Made by a program: the position numbers and the translations under genes. This document shows, one piece after another, positions 1 through 9,400 of a stretch of DNA of 64,000 nucleotides; position 1 is the stretch's first letter; each line of letters starts with the position of its first letter. The stretch covers positions 1 to 64,000 of the forward strand of contig NZ_AUBW01000025.1 in assembly GCF_000429445.1 (NCBI RefSeq), in the 5' to 3' direction. The notes under the pieces were generated by a model that was not told the DNA's origin, did no database searches, and saw only the letters and a list, made by a program, of their open reading frames with translations. The DNA comes from Algoriphagus terrigena DSM 22685. Lineage in GTDB: Bacteria; Bacteroidota; Bacteroidia; Cytophagales; Cyclobacteriaceae.

Positions 1-1
1 A

Positions 2-142
2 GCCGCCTATCATATTCTCAGGGACAATACCCCTTATAAAGAACCTCAACTCAGGCAGGAGATCATTGATGAACGAAGAAAAGCGGAAATGGAGCGCCTA
101 GAAAAAAGGCTCCAAAAACTTAAATCATTAGCGTCCAACTAG
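2..142 (+). CDS. C-terminal end of a probable transposase (partial)
   Basis: An open frame runs in from the window edge and stops with TAG after 46 codons. The tail contains AYHILRDNTPYKEPQ followed by a charged, Lys/Arg/Glu-rich coiled-coil end. This resembles the C-terminus of IS110/IS116-type transposases, which commonly end with a 'Y-x-M/I-L-x-x-x-x-P-Y' segment. The match is by eye over a short stretch. The rest of the gene, and any element ends, lie to the left and cannot be seen. It could instead be the tail of an unrelated charged protein. Confidence 0.4.
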   Translation, partial: AAYHILRDNTPYKEPQLRQEIIDERRKAEMERLEKRLQKLKSLASN

Positions 143-315
143 AAAAGGTCGTCTTTTTTTTGGTGGACTATACCCCGAGCATAAAACTGATATCAGACGC
201 TAAGCACCCACAGCTGTTGCCTAAGAGCACGTAGAAAAAACTTTTCTCTAAAGAAAAAACTTAGCCAAAACTGATGTCCTGGAACAACTATGGGGTAAGC
301 TAACCAGACTTTCAG

Positions 316-350
316 AAAAAAAAAGCGGTTTCTGAGAAACCGCCCTTTTT
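316..350. terminator. Bidirectional intrinsic terminator
   Basis: An 8-bp perfect stem GCGGTTTC-TGA-GAAACCGC (325-343) is flanked by an A-run on the left and a T-run on the right. It can therefore terminate in both directions. Its obvious client is the ROK kinase gene reading leftward, whose stop lies 29 bases away. It would also stop transcription coming from the transposase fragment. Confidence 0.75.
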
Positions 351-378
351 GACTAACTAAACCAACTTTAATGTTTTT

Positions 379-1239
379 TTAGGCTTCCACCATTATTTTT
401 TCCACATCCACCAGAGCAACTGCCCCGTGGATCGCTGTCTCGTCGAGCTCTGAGATGAGAATCTTCAGGTTGGCCAATACCGTCGGATAAGCAAAGGTCT
501 CCAGTGTCTTGAAGAGTGATCTTTTGAAAAGGGGATAGGTCTTGCGGATCGAGCCACCGAGGACGATCGCTTCGGGAGCCAGTCCGTACATGATCATCTT
601 GAAGAGTTCGCCCAGGTGCTGACCAAACTCGTCGAAGGCCTGAATCGCTACCGGATCACCCGCCAGGGCCTGTTTTGCCAATGCCTTCGGCTTGCTGTTG
701 TATACCTGGTGGAAGAATTTTCCACTGCAATAATATTCGAAATTGTGATCGAGGTAGGGAGCGCTGCACCATTCTCCGGCAGCGGAAAACAATCCGGAGT
801 ACAGGTGGCCATTGATCACAATGCCTCCGCCGACTCCTGTGCCCAGCGTGATGCCTACCAAGTTTTTGAAGGGTTTACCCACCCCGTATTTATGCACACC
901 GATGGCGAAGCAATTGGCGTCGTTGTTTACAAATACCGGTTTGGAAAACCGACCGGTCAGGAATTTTTTGAGTTCGACGTGCTGGAAGGACGGAATATTC
1001 GCCAGACCAAGGACGATTCCTTCACTGGAATCTACGAGGCCGGGAATGCCGATACCGATCCCCACAAAGTCATAATGCGAGTACGTGCCGATGAACGCTG
1101 CTATCGTCTCCAGGATGTGTTCCTTGCTTTCCTGAGCAGGCGTGGGAATAGAGCGAATGTCTTCGAGATGTCCTTTGACCAAAACCCCGCCTTTGATGCT
1201 GGTGCCTCCGATATCTAATCCTAGTATGGCTTTTTCCAT
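379..1239 (-). CDS. ROK-family sugar kinase (glucokinase/N-acetylhexosamine kinase type)
   Basis: A 286-residue ROK-family kinase, expected to phosphorylate glucose or an N-acetyl amino sugar with ATP in the cytoplasm. The phosphate-binding motif LGLDIGGTSIKGG is at residues 6-18, the catalytic-base motif NNDAN at 105-109 and a second glycine-rich loop GTGVGGG near 134-140. The usual ROK zinc site (Gly-His...Cys-x-Cys-Gly-x-x-Gly-Cys) is not intact: the region reads GEWC...YYCSG, with only scattered Cys and His. The ATG at 1239 is preferred; an in-frame TTG at 1245 would add two residues. It lies about 100 bases downstream of the NagB-PIG-L fusion on the same strand, so an amino-sugar substrate is a fair inference. 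Confidence 0.85.
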   Translation of the reverse strand: MEKAILGLDIGGTSIKGGVLVKGHLEDIRSIPTPAQESKEHILETIAAFIGTYSHYDFVGIGIGIPGLVDSSEGIVLGLANIPSFQHVELKKFLTGRFSKPVFVNNDANCFAIGVHKYGVGKPFKNLVGITLGTGVGGGIVINGHLYSGLFSAAGEWCSAPYLDHNFEYYCSGKFFHQVYNSKPKALAKQALAGDPVAIQAFDEFGQHLGELFKMIMYGLAPEAIVLGGSIRKTYPLFKRSLFKTLETFAYPTVLANLKILISELDETAIHGAVALVDVEKIMVEA

Positions 1240-1342
1240 TCGCAATGGTCTATGTAATCAAATGAATAATTGGTTTAATGCAGAAAGCCGCCGGAAAATT
1301 CCCGACCGCTTTCTGAATAGGTTTGGTAGCTTTTGGAATGGC

Positions 1343-3670
1343 TTATACCATTCCGTCGATTGATTTCTCCAGCTCTCTGGCTGTGGCCAAAAACTCTTCC
1401 ACATTCATGTCTCTGAAGAAAATGAGGCCGTGACTCGCTCTTACTTTTGCCCGATCGTGCTGGTAGAAGTAATTTTTGCCGAGCAAAAGCTGGATGTCGT
1501 TAAGTTGTCCTACCCAGGTACGCTTAGCCACGGTGCTGAACTTACCGTTGTGTGCGTAGCTTGGGAAGGAAGCATTGACCTGGCTTAGGTAGCAATTGGA
1601 GAAGGAATCTTCCATTACAGACATGTCTCCCAGGGAAACCGGCACGATCACGTTCGCTTCGTGTGGCTCAAACTTGAACCAGACGTTTCGATAACCGATG
1701 ATTCGCAGATTGCTGGTGTCATGCTCCTGACTCCATTTCTTGACCGCCTCAGCGGTCGCCTGGAGTACTTTGTAGTGGGTATCAGGGCCGGAACCTTCTG
1801 GATCCAGGGTTAAGCTGATCTTTGTCGGCTTGATCTTGCGGAACATGTCCACGATCGGATCCACATCGCGGTTTTTGTCCGGCTGCTCGGTAAAGATATC
1901 TCCGGTGTAGAAGCCCAGTCTGAGGTGGTGAACATTCTTCACCTGCACACCAAAGTGCGCCCAGACCAGCTCTTCCTCAAACTCCCGGATCATGCCCTTC
2001 ACTTTTTGGATCTTCGCGGGATTTTTCTCCCCGTCGTAGGAGTTTTTCAGTACGCTGATGACTTCGTTGATCGTCTCACGCAGTTGCGTTTTGTTTTTGA
2101 CACCATAGACGATTACCAACGCTCTTACCACCCTGTGACAAAGTCCACGCTTGCGGGCATCGGGATTTTCCGAGGCAACATTGGTGAGGAAATGGTAGAC
2201 GTCCTTGTCGGTCTTGAGGCTGTAGCCCACTTCGAAGAAGTCTTCGAAGTTGACCATTTGGATCTTGCCTTCGTCCAGCAGTCTTTTTGTAGTCTGCAAG
2301 GTGTCGATCACAAAGGTGTTGGTCACCGCCGTGAAGCCAGAAGTCAAGACTGAGAAGTGCGCTTCGTTGCTGGGCTCGTTGAGTTGATTGGTGATGTGCG
2401 GCAGGATACCGAGCGAGATGTCGTCGTGGTGCGGTCCGGTGTGGAGTAGCACCTCATTGCTCTCTTGTTCGAGCCCTTTTGCAAGCTTGGCCTCGGCTGC
2501 CTTCATCACCTGATTGACGGTGTCTTCGTTGAGTCCGGGAATCAGCTTGGTGTATTTGTCAGCTTTTAGATCTCCGATTTTGATGCGGTGACCGTATTTG
2601 TTTAGCTTTTTGCAAAGCTCCAAGACGGCCCTTTCAGTTTTCTCAAAGGTCCACTCGCCTTTTTGGTAGTAGGAATCCAGCGAGTCTGTGAGCTTCACTG
2701 CTGCACCTTTGGTCAGGTAGAAGCGGCCGTTTTTCAGTTTTTGTAGGACGGTCGCGGGATAGACATTGTTCAGAGGAGTCTCCAGAGAGTCTCTGACAAT
2801 GCCTGCTTTGGCTTCACCAGCCGCAATGATAATCCCGACTGCGTCAGGATTGTAAACGATCGTATCCAGACCGATGGTCATCACCAGTCGGTTGGCAGAG
2901 ATTTCGATGCCGCCGAGATCGCCCGCAGCGACCGCTTGGGTCTCAAAGTTAGTGTCAGTCAGTCGGGTCACCGAGAAGATGTGGGAACCGCGGGTGTTGA
3001 ACGCGATGTGTCCATCGGGACCAATGCCGCCGAGGAAGAATCCAATTCCGCCCTTGTCACGGATGCGCTGCTCGTAGTCTCCGCACCACTGGTCGATCAT
3101 GTAGATCGATTTCTGCTGGATTTTTTCCTGATCGCTGATCGGGTCGCGGAATCTCAGCGAGAGATCAACCTTCAGATCAGGAAATACCTGACTGAAATGC
3201 AAGCCGTCAGCCAGTGGGATTTCGTCGGAGTTGATCAGGATGGCTTTTTCCTGGGACAGACCAAAACCCTGGATGTAGAATTTGTTGACGTAGTCGAAGA
3301 AACTGTTGTGCTGCTTGGAGGAAATCGGGTAGAATTCATCGATCTGCACAAAAGTCAGATCCTTTAGAACTGGCTTTTTGCAGGCTCCCAAACCGTATTT
3401 TTCCCGGACTTCTTTGCCTTTTTTGTTGTCCCAGTTTTCCAGTAAATGTTGTGTCCATTTGATAAAAAACTCCGGGGATTTACCGGTTGGCAAGCTGATG
3501 ACTCCTTCCGGGTTTTCGGCTACCCACTCCAAAAAACGGCAGGCGGTGAGCAGGCCCAGTTTAGGGAAATTGTCAACGAGGAGGTAAGGAATCAGGGTCG
3601 AGATTTTATCTACTCCGGATTCGGCCAGAAAAGCCTTTTCAACTTCGGAGAGAGGATACTTACTGAGCAT
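1343..3670 (-). CDS. nagB: Fusion protein: glucosamine-6-phosphate deaminase (NagB) + PIG-L deacetylase domain
   Basis: A 775-residue two-domain protein. The N-terminal part (about 1-330) is a NagB sugar-phosphate isomerase/deaminase, which converts glucosamine-6-phosphate to fructose-6-phosphate and ammonia. It shows PTGKSP (61-66), the acidic DEFYP motif (111-115) and GIGPDGHIAFN (215-225). The C-terminal part (about 400-770) is a PIG-L/LmbE-type zinc deacetylase, with GPHHDD at 412-417 as the HxDD metal motif and DTHYK near 640 as the distal His motif. NagB alone is about 260 residues. Such fusions occur in Bacteroidota genomes. The pairing suggests that one polypeptide deacetylates and then deaminates an N-acetylglucosamine derivative, but that coupling is inference. 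A ROK kinase follows downstream. Confidence 0.9.
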   Translation of the reverse strand: MLSKYPLSEVEKAFLAESGVDKISTLIPYLLVDNFPKLGLLTACRFLEWVAENPEGVISLPTGKSPEFFIKWTQHLLENWDNKKGKEVREKYGLGACKKPVLKDLTFVQIDEFYPISSKQHNSFFDYVNKFYIQGFGLSQEKAILINSDEIPLADGLHFSQVFPDLKVDLSLRFRDPISDQEKIQQKSIYMIDQWCGDYEQRIRDKGGIGFFLGGIGPDGHIAFNTRGSHIFSVTRLTDTNFETQAVAAGDLGGIEISANRLVMTIGLDTIVYNPDAVGIIIAAGEAKAGIVRDSLETPLNNVYPATVLQKLKNGRFYLTKGAAVKLTDSLDSYYQKGEWTFEKTERAVLELCKKLNKYGHRIKIGDLKADKYTKLIPGLNEDTVNQVMKAAEAKLAKGLEQESNEVLLHTGPHHDDISLGILPHITNQLNEPSNEAHFSVLTSGFTAVTNTFVIDTLQTTKRLLDEGKIQMVNFEDFFEVGYSLKTDKDVYHFLTNVASENPDARKRGLCHRVVRALVIVYGVKNKTQLRETINEVISVLKNSYDGEKNPAKIQKVKGMIREFEEELVWAHFGVQVKNVHHLRLGFYTGDIFTEQPDKNRDVDPIVDMFRKIKPTKISLTLDPEGSGPDTHYKVLQATAEAVKKWSQEHDTSNLRIIGYRNVWFKFEPHEANVIVPVSLGDMSVMEDSFSNCYLSQVNASFPSYAHNGKFSTVAKRTWVGQLNDIQLLLGKNYFYQHDRAKVRASHGLIFFRDMNVEEFLATARELEKSIDGMV

Positions 3671-3913
3671 ACTGGTGAGACAGTTTAGTGATGTAAGATT
3701 TATTGTCAGTGTATTTGGTGTTTTCAGTTCATCCGTAGAAGACTTTGCGGCTTTCTACCAAATTAAAGTTTGAAAGGAAGGGAAACGCCCAACTTTAGCG
3801 CGAGATCCTCGCTGCGTTTTGCAATTTATTCTTTCAAACAAAATTAAAAAACTTTGGTAAACAAAAAACAACTTTTATAAAAAATTTATGAAAGTATTTA
3901 TGAAAGGAGAAAA

Positions 3914-5416
3914 TTATAGACTTCTGGTAAATGAAATTTTTATCCGGGCCTGGAATTCTTCGATAACTTTAAAAATCTCAATCAGCGTCACTTGTTGGAC
4001 TTTGGTGAGATCTTTCAGTTTCAGATAGTTCTTGGGCTTCCGGTGCTGATCCAAGATCGACCGGGACTGATTTTCCAATCTCAACCCCATCAGGTAGTCA
4101 AAAGCGTGGATCAGTTCCAAGGCTTCTTTGGCGGTGAATACACCTTTTTCCTTCAGTAAATTGATCCGGTCGGTTGTATTCGTGTCATAGATTCGGTACT
4201 TGAGCGCATAGACTCTCGCCAGATCGACGATGGGTCGCATGGTCTGCTTGAGGTTGAGTTGCTTCTCGCCGTCGATTTCTTCAGTTCTGATCTTTCGGAA
4301 AAAAGTCAGCGGCGCTTGGTACTGCAGGGCATTGTGTCCGAGATTGATGAAAAACCGCTCCGGGGCTTTTTCCAAAAGTTCCCCCATGTAGTTTTTCAAT
4401 TCGGTCAGGATCGAAAGCTCGCCATATATGGCCCGGCAATCGAAGAAAGTCGAATAGTTCATCGCGGTCTCCTGCGACGCATCTGAAATCCACGTGTCGT
4501 AGTTGCGCTTCCAGTGGGAAAGCGAGTGTGTCCACTTGGGATTCATGGCCATCAGATCCCCCTCGCAAAAGACAATACCGATGCTGTCCAACGCAGTGGA
4601 GACCCGCGTGGCAAAGTCCAAAAAATAAGCGCGAACCTCCTCCCGGTGTTCGTTGGCTTTGTCCTCGTAGATGATCGCGTTGTCTTGATCAGTCTTGAGT
4701 GTGAGTTCACCCCGTCCTTCGCTGCCGAGTACAAAAAACACAAACTTGGCCGGCGCTGGACCGATCTCTTTGATCACCCGCTCGATGACGCGCTGGGTAA
4801 TCGTGTCCGCTACCGTGGTGATGATCTGGTTGACAAGGCCGGCTTTCATTCCCCGGCTGATCAGTAGATGGATGATCTCGGGCATCTTGGCCCACTTGTC
4901 GGCCAACTCTGAGATTTGTCGGGCCTCTTTGACGGATTGGATAAACATAAACGGCCCCTGACTTTGCTCAGTGAGTACTTTTGTTCTGCTGATCCATCCC
5001 AGATATCCTTCTTTATTTTTCACTAAGAGATACCGCGCTTTGGTCTGAAACATCAGCAGGAGCGCCTCTACCAGAGATGCATCGGGAGTGATACTGACCA
5101 GGTCGGTTTCCATGATCAGGCTGACGGGGGATTCCGTCGGGAGGCCTCTGGCCAGCACCTTGTCGCGGAGTGTCAGGTCGGTGATGTAGCCGGAGATCTC
5201 CTGTGTTGACTCCCCAATGAAAAGGCAGCTGACTTTTTCCGTTGCCATCTTTTCGGCACAGTTCCGAATCGACTCCACGGGAGGAGCCAGGCGGATGCTT
5301 CGCACATTCAGCTCCTGGACTTTTTTGGAATAAAACTGATCGGAGACAAAAAAGCCGGGCTTCTGCATGGACTGAAAATACGAAATGTGATCAGGATTCT
5401 TTGCGCCGTAACGCAA
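3914..5416 (-). CDS. CBS-domain protein with DUF294 putative nucleotidyltransferase domain
   Basis: The protein begins with a pair of CBS domains (about residues 35-150), which usually bind adenine nucleotides. A DUF294 nucleotidyltransferase-like domain related to GlnD follows, with GSEGRGE at 231-237 and TDQDN at 242-246 as the metal and nucleotide-binding motifs. A helical DUF294 C-terminal domain ends it. Family members often also carry an N-terminal cyclic-nucleotide-binding domain, which is absent here. The frame begins with a TTG at 5416 that sits inside the hairpin attributed to sucD termination. The ATG at 5368 (484 residues) may be the real start. The substrate is unknown; a regulatory nucleotidyl-transfer role is family-level inference. 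Confidence 0.8.
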   Translation of the reverse strand: MRYGAKNPDHISYFQSMQKPGFFVSDQFYSKKVQELNVRSIRLAPPVESIRNCAEKMATEKVSCLFIGESTQEISGYITDLTLRDKVLARGLPTESPVSLIMETDLVSITPDASLVEALLLMFQTKARYLLVKNKEGYLGWISRTKVLTEQSQGPFMFIQSVKEARQISELADKWAKMPEIIHLLISRGMKAGLVNQIITTVADTITQRVIERVIKEIGPAPAKFVFFVLGSEGRGELTLKTDQDNAIIYEDKANEHREEVRAYFLDFATRVSTALDSIGIVFCEGDLMAMNPKWTHSLSHWKRNYDTWISDASQETAMNYSTFFDCRAIYGELSILTELKNYMGELLEKAPERFFINLGHNALQYQAPLTFFRKIRTEEIDGEKQLNLKQTMRPIVDLARVYALKYRIYDTNTTDRINLLKEKGVFTAKEALELIHAFDYLMGLRLENQSRSILDQHRKPKNYLKLKDLTKVQQVTLIEIFKVIEEFQARIKISFTRSL

Positions 5417-5447
5417 AACCGCCCCGGATTTTTGATCCGAGGCGGTT
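5415..5447 (-). terminator. Probable rho-independent terminator of sucD
   Basis: A 13-bp stem with one mismatch (arms 5417-5429 and 5435-5447, AACCGCC...GGCGGTT at its base) lies just past the sucD stop codon. On the minus strand it is followed by a short four-T tract. It overlaps the extreme 5' end of the CBS/DUF294 gene, which therefore probably has its own promoter or depends on read-through. Confidence 0.6.
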
Positions 5448-5489
5448 GTTATGGATTTCGAGTTTTTTTGACTCGATCAATTTGTCAAA

Positions 5490-6371
5490 TCAAGCCAGCA
5501 CTCCGAGGGCCTTGGCCATCGTTACGCCGATTTCGGCAGGAGAGTCTACCACATGGATTCCGTTTTCTCTCATGATTCGCATCTTGGCTGCTGCGGTATC
5601 GTCGGCTCCGCCGATGATCGCGCCCGCGTGACCCATTCTGCGTCCGGCTGGAGCAGTCTGTCCTGCGATAAATCCTACTACCGGCTTTTTGTTGCCATTT
5701 TCGCGGATCCATTTTGCAGCCTCAGCCTCGTAATTACCGCCAATCTCACCGATCATGACAATTGCGTCGGTCTCAGGATCATTCATCAACAGCTCGACAG
5801 CCTGCTTGGTGGAGGTACCGATGATCGGGTCACCGCCGATGCCGATGGCTGTGGATACGCCCATTCCGGCTTTGGCTACCTGATCAGCAGCTTCGTAGGT
5901 AAGGGTTCCTGACTTGGATACGATTCCGATGCGGCCAGATTTGAAGACAAAGCCCGGCATGATGCCTACTTTGGCCTCGCCTGGTGTGATGACGCCCGGG
6001 CAGTTTGGTCCGATCAGGATGCAGCCTCTCTCCTTGATATAGGGCTTGGCCGTCATCATGTCTGCAACTGGAATCCCCTCGGTGATCGTGATGATTACTT
6101 TGATACCGGCATCCGCAGCTTCCATGATCGCATCTGCCGCAAAAGCCGGCGGAACAAAGATGATGGAAACATCTGCACCGGTCTTCTGCACTGCTTCTTC
6201 TACAGAATTGAACACGGGTTTTTCCAGATGGGTGGAGCCGCCTTTGCCAGGAGTCACACCGCCGACTACGTTAGTGCCGTATTCGATCATCTGCTGTGCG
6301 TGGAAGGAGCCTTCTGACCCAGTAAATCCCTGTACGATTACTTTAGAATATTTATTGACAAGTACGCTCAT
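5490..6371 (-). CDS. sucD: Succinate-CoA ligase (ADP/GDP-forming) subunit alpha
   Basis: The 293-residue alpha subunit of succinyl-CoA synthetase, the TCA-cycle enzyme that makes succinate and ATP (or GTP) from succinyl-CoA. The CoA-binding Rossmann start (VIVQGFTGSEG, 12-21) and GGVTPGKGG (37-45) are clear. The phosphorylated catalytic histidine is H248 in GRRMGHAGAI. Length is normal for the family. The beta subunit (sucC) is not adjacent, which is common in Bacteroidota. The ATG lies 25 bases downstream of a good Bacteroidota promoter. The enzyme also links to the methylmalonyl-CoA genes further on, which feed or draw on succinyl-CoA. Confidence 0.97.
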   Translation of the reverse strand: MSVLVNKYSKVIVQGFTGSEGSFHAQQMIEYGTNVVGGVTPGKGGSTHLEKPVFNSVEEAVQKTGADVSIIFVPPAFAADAIMEAADAGIKVIITITEGIPVADMMTAKPYIKERGCILIGPNCPGVITPGEAKVGIMPGFVFKSGRIGIVSKSGTLTYEAADQVAKAGMGVSTAIGIGGDPIIGTSTKQAVELLMNDPETDAIVMIGEIGGNYEAEAAKWIRENGNKKPVVGFIAGQTAPAGRRMGHAGAIIGGADDTAAAKMRIMRENGIHVVDSPAEIGVTMAKALGVLA

Positions 6372-6395
6372 GCTTCGGTTTTATAAAGTTTGGCA

Positions 6396-6424
6396 CAAAA
6401 ATAAAAGAAACCACCCGCTGACAA
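6396..6424 (-). promoter_or_regulatory. Bacteroidota-type promoter of sucD
   Basis: On the minus strand the sequence reads TTG (6424-6422), 18 bases, then TATTTTTG (6403-6396). This matches the Bacteroidota consensus TTG-N17 to 23-TAnnTTTG exactly. The sucD ATG begins 25 bases after the -7 box. Confidence 0.65.
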
Positions 6425-6485
6425 AAGAAAAGCTAAACAATCTCGGGGGAATTTAGCGAGCGAAATCTTTTCCTATTTTCGTTTC

Positions 6486-9400
6486 ATGTTTAGTTGGACA
6501 TCACGCACGTTACTTTTTACCCTGATCTTTCTATCGATCAATGGGCTTGTCGGTGCGCAGAGTTTTAAGTTTAACGTCCAGCCAAAAGGAGTCAAACTAC
6601 CGACCCAAAATGTATTAGGAATAGAGCAGGACTCCTTGGGCCGTATGTGGTTTACCACATCGAGGGGGGTGGTGTATTCGGATGGTATTCAGACGTATGA
6701 GTTGCCTGATACGCTGATCGCCCGGTTCAACTATCGCATCGACGTCGCCAAAGACGAAGACGGGACGATGTGGCTTTACAATGGCAACGGTGTTCCCGTA
6801 TTGGTGAAGTCAGTAGGTGAGGGATGGGAAGAAAGCTCCTTTCCAGCCGGGCTGGCCGAGCAATACTCTCCGGGGACTGGCTTTTTTACAGTAGGAAAGG
6901 GGAGCGGTAAGTATTTCTTTATGGACATCGGCAGCCATCTTCTGTATTGGAAAGAAGGAGACGTGGACAAGTTCATTGTGGAAAGGGACCTGCTGAAAAC
7001 GGGCAGATTGGCCTCGGTTCTGGAAAATTCGGCTGAAGTGATCCTCAATTTCGAACTGGGATCTTTTAAGTTTAAGGAAGGAACGCTGACACCCTATGAG
7101 TATAGGGGGATTCCTCTGCCTTCGCCTCCAGTAGTCGTCAAGAAGTCTCCCCATTCGGGTGAGTTTTATTTTTTGGGGAGAAACTACCTGGCCAAAGGTC
7201 CGAAAGCAGAGTTTCCTACTGAGATTGTCAGTCAAGGATTTACCAGCGGAGCGATAGTGAATGATGATTTTTTTTCGCTTGAGTTTTCCGGGGAAAACGT
7301 CTTCTATCATTTCAACTCTCCGCTCTGGAAATACAACCCCTCACGAAACCGTCCCGTGGTAATCGATCTCGAGAATATCTTCCACGCGACATCCATTCAG
7401 ACCATTTTTCTGGACCGTGAGGGGATTCTTTGGGTAGGTTCCAGCAGAGGCATGGCCAACAACAACAGTCAGGTCTTTCAAAACTACGGAGGGGAGGTTA
7501 CTGAGTTTCTGGGCGAGGAGTTGACTGCTGTGTCGGATTTGGGAGATGGCTCTTTTCTGTTTGGCTTCAACAACGGGATCCAGATTTTTAGCCGGAGGGA
7601 TATCAAAACCATCTACAGCGATCCATTCCAGATCGGGCTGCCAAATTACCGGATTGTCAACTTTTCCAAAGAAGGAGAAAGCAGGACCTGGTTTTCCGCC
7701 AACTACGGAGGAGTGGGGGTTTTTGACCATAAGACACAGCGGGTCACGCTCATGCCTCCTCCAAAAGAAACGAACATTAGCTTTGTTCAGGTTGTGGGCG
7801 ACAGCTTGTTGATCACCTCTGGCAAGCGGATATTTATTGCGCCGACGACCTCGCGGGGTAGTCAACTGTATTCGCGGGAGTTAACGCAAGAGATCGATTC
7901 CCTGCTGGGGAAAACGCCCTTTTTTTATAGAAAGGCAGGGAAGGTAAAAAATGGGAAGATCGTCGTCTTGAGGGCGAGTAAGCTGGAAAACCGGTATCCC
8001 ATCGCCGAGACATCGAGGTATCTTTTGGCAGAGGGCTACGATTTTCTGGAGTTGCCGGACGGAGGAATCTTGCTGGGTACCGAGTTTGGCCTGAAGGTCT
8101 ATCGCGAAGGGTATCTTGGTTTTTATCTCCATCAGGGCAAGTCGATTACCAATTCTGTTTTTGCCTTGATGAAAGACAGCCGGGGAAATATTTGGGCGGG
8201 GACTGATGATGGGGTATTTGTGCTCGGGGAGGGAAAGACCCTGCACTACAACGAGAAAAATGGTCTGGTGGGAGATGAGATCAACCGGGGAGCGCTGGTA
8301 GAGGCCGCCTCGGGGAGGATCATGATCGGCACGCAAAAAGGCCTCTCCATCTACTTTCCAGAGGAGGAATTTTACGCGGCAGGAGCGCCCCAAGTTTATC
8401 TGACTTCCGTGAAGTTGGGTGCGGAGGAGATTTTGGGAAAGAAGAAATCCAGGATCCCCTATGCACAAAACCTCCTGCAAGTTGATTTTTTGGCAGCGGG
8501 ATTCAACGAGGCCAGGGAATTGTGGATCCATTACCGGCTGAAGAATTCTGAAAATGCAGCTTGGACTATCCTGAAGAAACCCACCTCAAATCAGCTGTTT
8601 TTCAGCAATCTTCCCGCGGGTGACTATCAGTTTGAGCTCAAGGCGTCCTATGACGGGGAGGATTTTTCTGAGACCGTTCTTTCCGCACCATTCGAGATTC
8701 GACCTCCTTTCTACCTTCAGGCTTGGTTTATCGTGGTCTCAGTTCTTTTTTTGGTGGGATTGGGTGTCTTGATAGACCGGTTTTTCAGACAGCTTCAAAA
8801 CCTAGGCTCGCTGAAGACGGCGGTAGACCGCGAAAGCAAAAGGAAGGAGAGCGCTGAACGGCAGTTTAAGAACGTCTGGACCAGTTCGCAGGACGGGATG
8901 CTACTGACGCTTGAAGGTGAGTCGATATTGACCGTAAATCCCGCATTTGCCAAGATGATGAAGTGTACCGTCGAAGAACTGGAGGGAAAGACGATCTGTG
9001 TGCTGTTTAACAATGACGAGCATCAGGATTTTTTTCTGGACGTTTTGCTAAAGCGCGTTCGGATGTCGCCAGGGAACGGGATTTCCATTGAAACACCCAT
9101 CCAATGGAAGACGGGCCTTCTGGAGATGGACGTGTATTCGGTCATGCTGGACGACGACTATCGGGGTAGGGGACTCGTGCTCTCGGTCTTCAAGGATATC
9201 TCGGCACAGAAATCCGTCCAGCTCAAACTCATGGAAGCCAAGGAGAAAGCAGAGCAAGCAAACCGATTCAAGTCCAGCCTGCTGTCCAATCTCAGCCATG
9301 AAATCAGGACGCCGCTCAATGGAATCATCGGCGGGACTGAGCATATCAAGATGAGCCGAAGTGATGACCAGGAGCTCCAGTCCCAGCTTGACATCATCCT

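Noticed and set aside
616..1218. 200-codon rightward frame opposite the ROK kinase
   Set aside because: It mirrors the kinase gene on the other strand; the kinase motifs are clear and this frame has no recognisable domain.
3671..3913. GCGAG-ATC-CTCGC mini-dyad in the spacer upstream of the NagB fusion
   Set aside because: Five-base arms without a T-run are too weak to call a terminator or operator.
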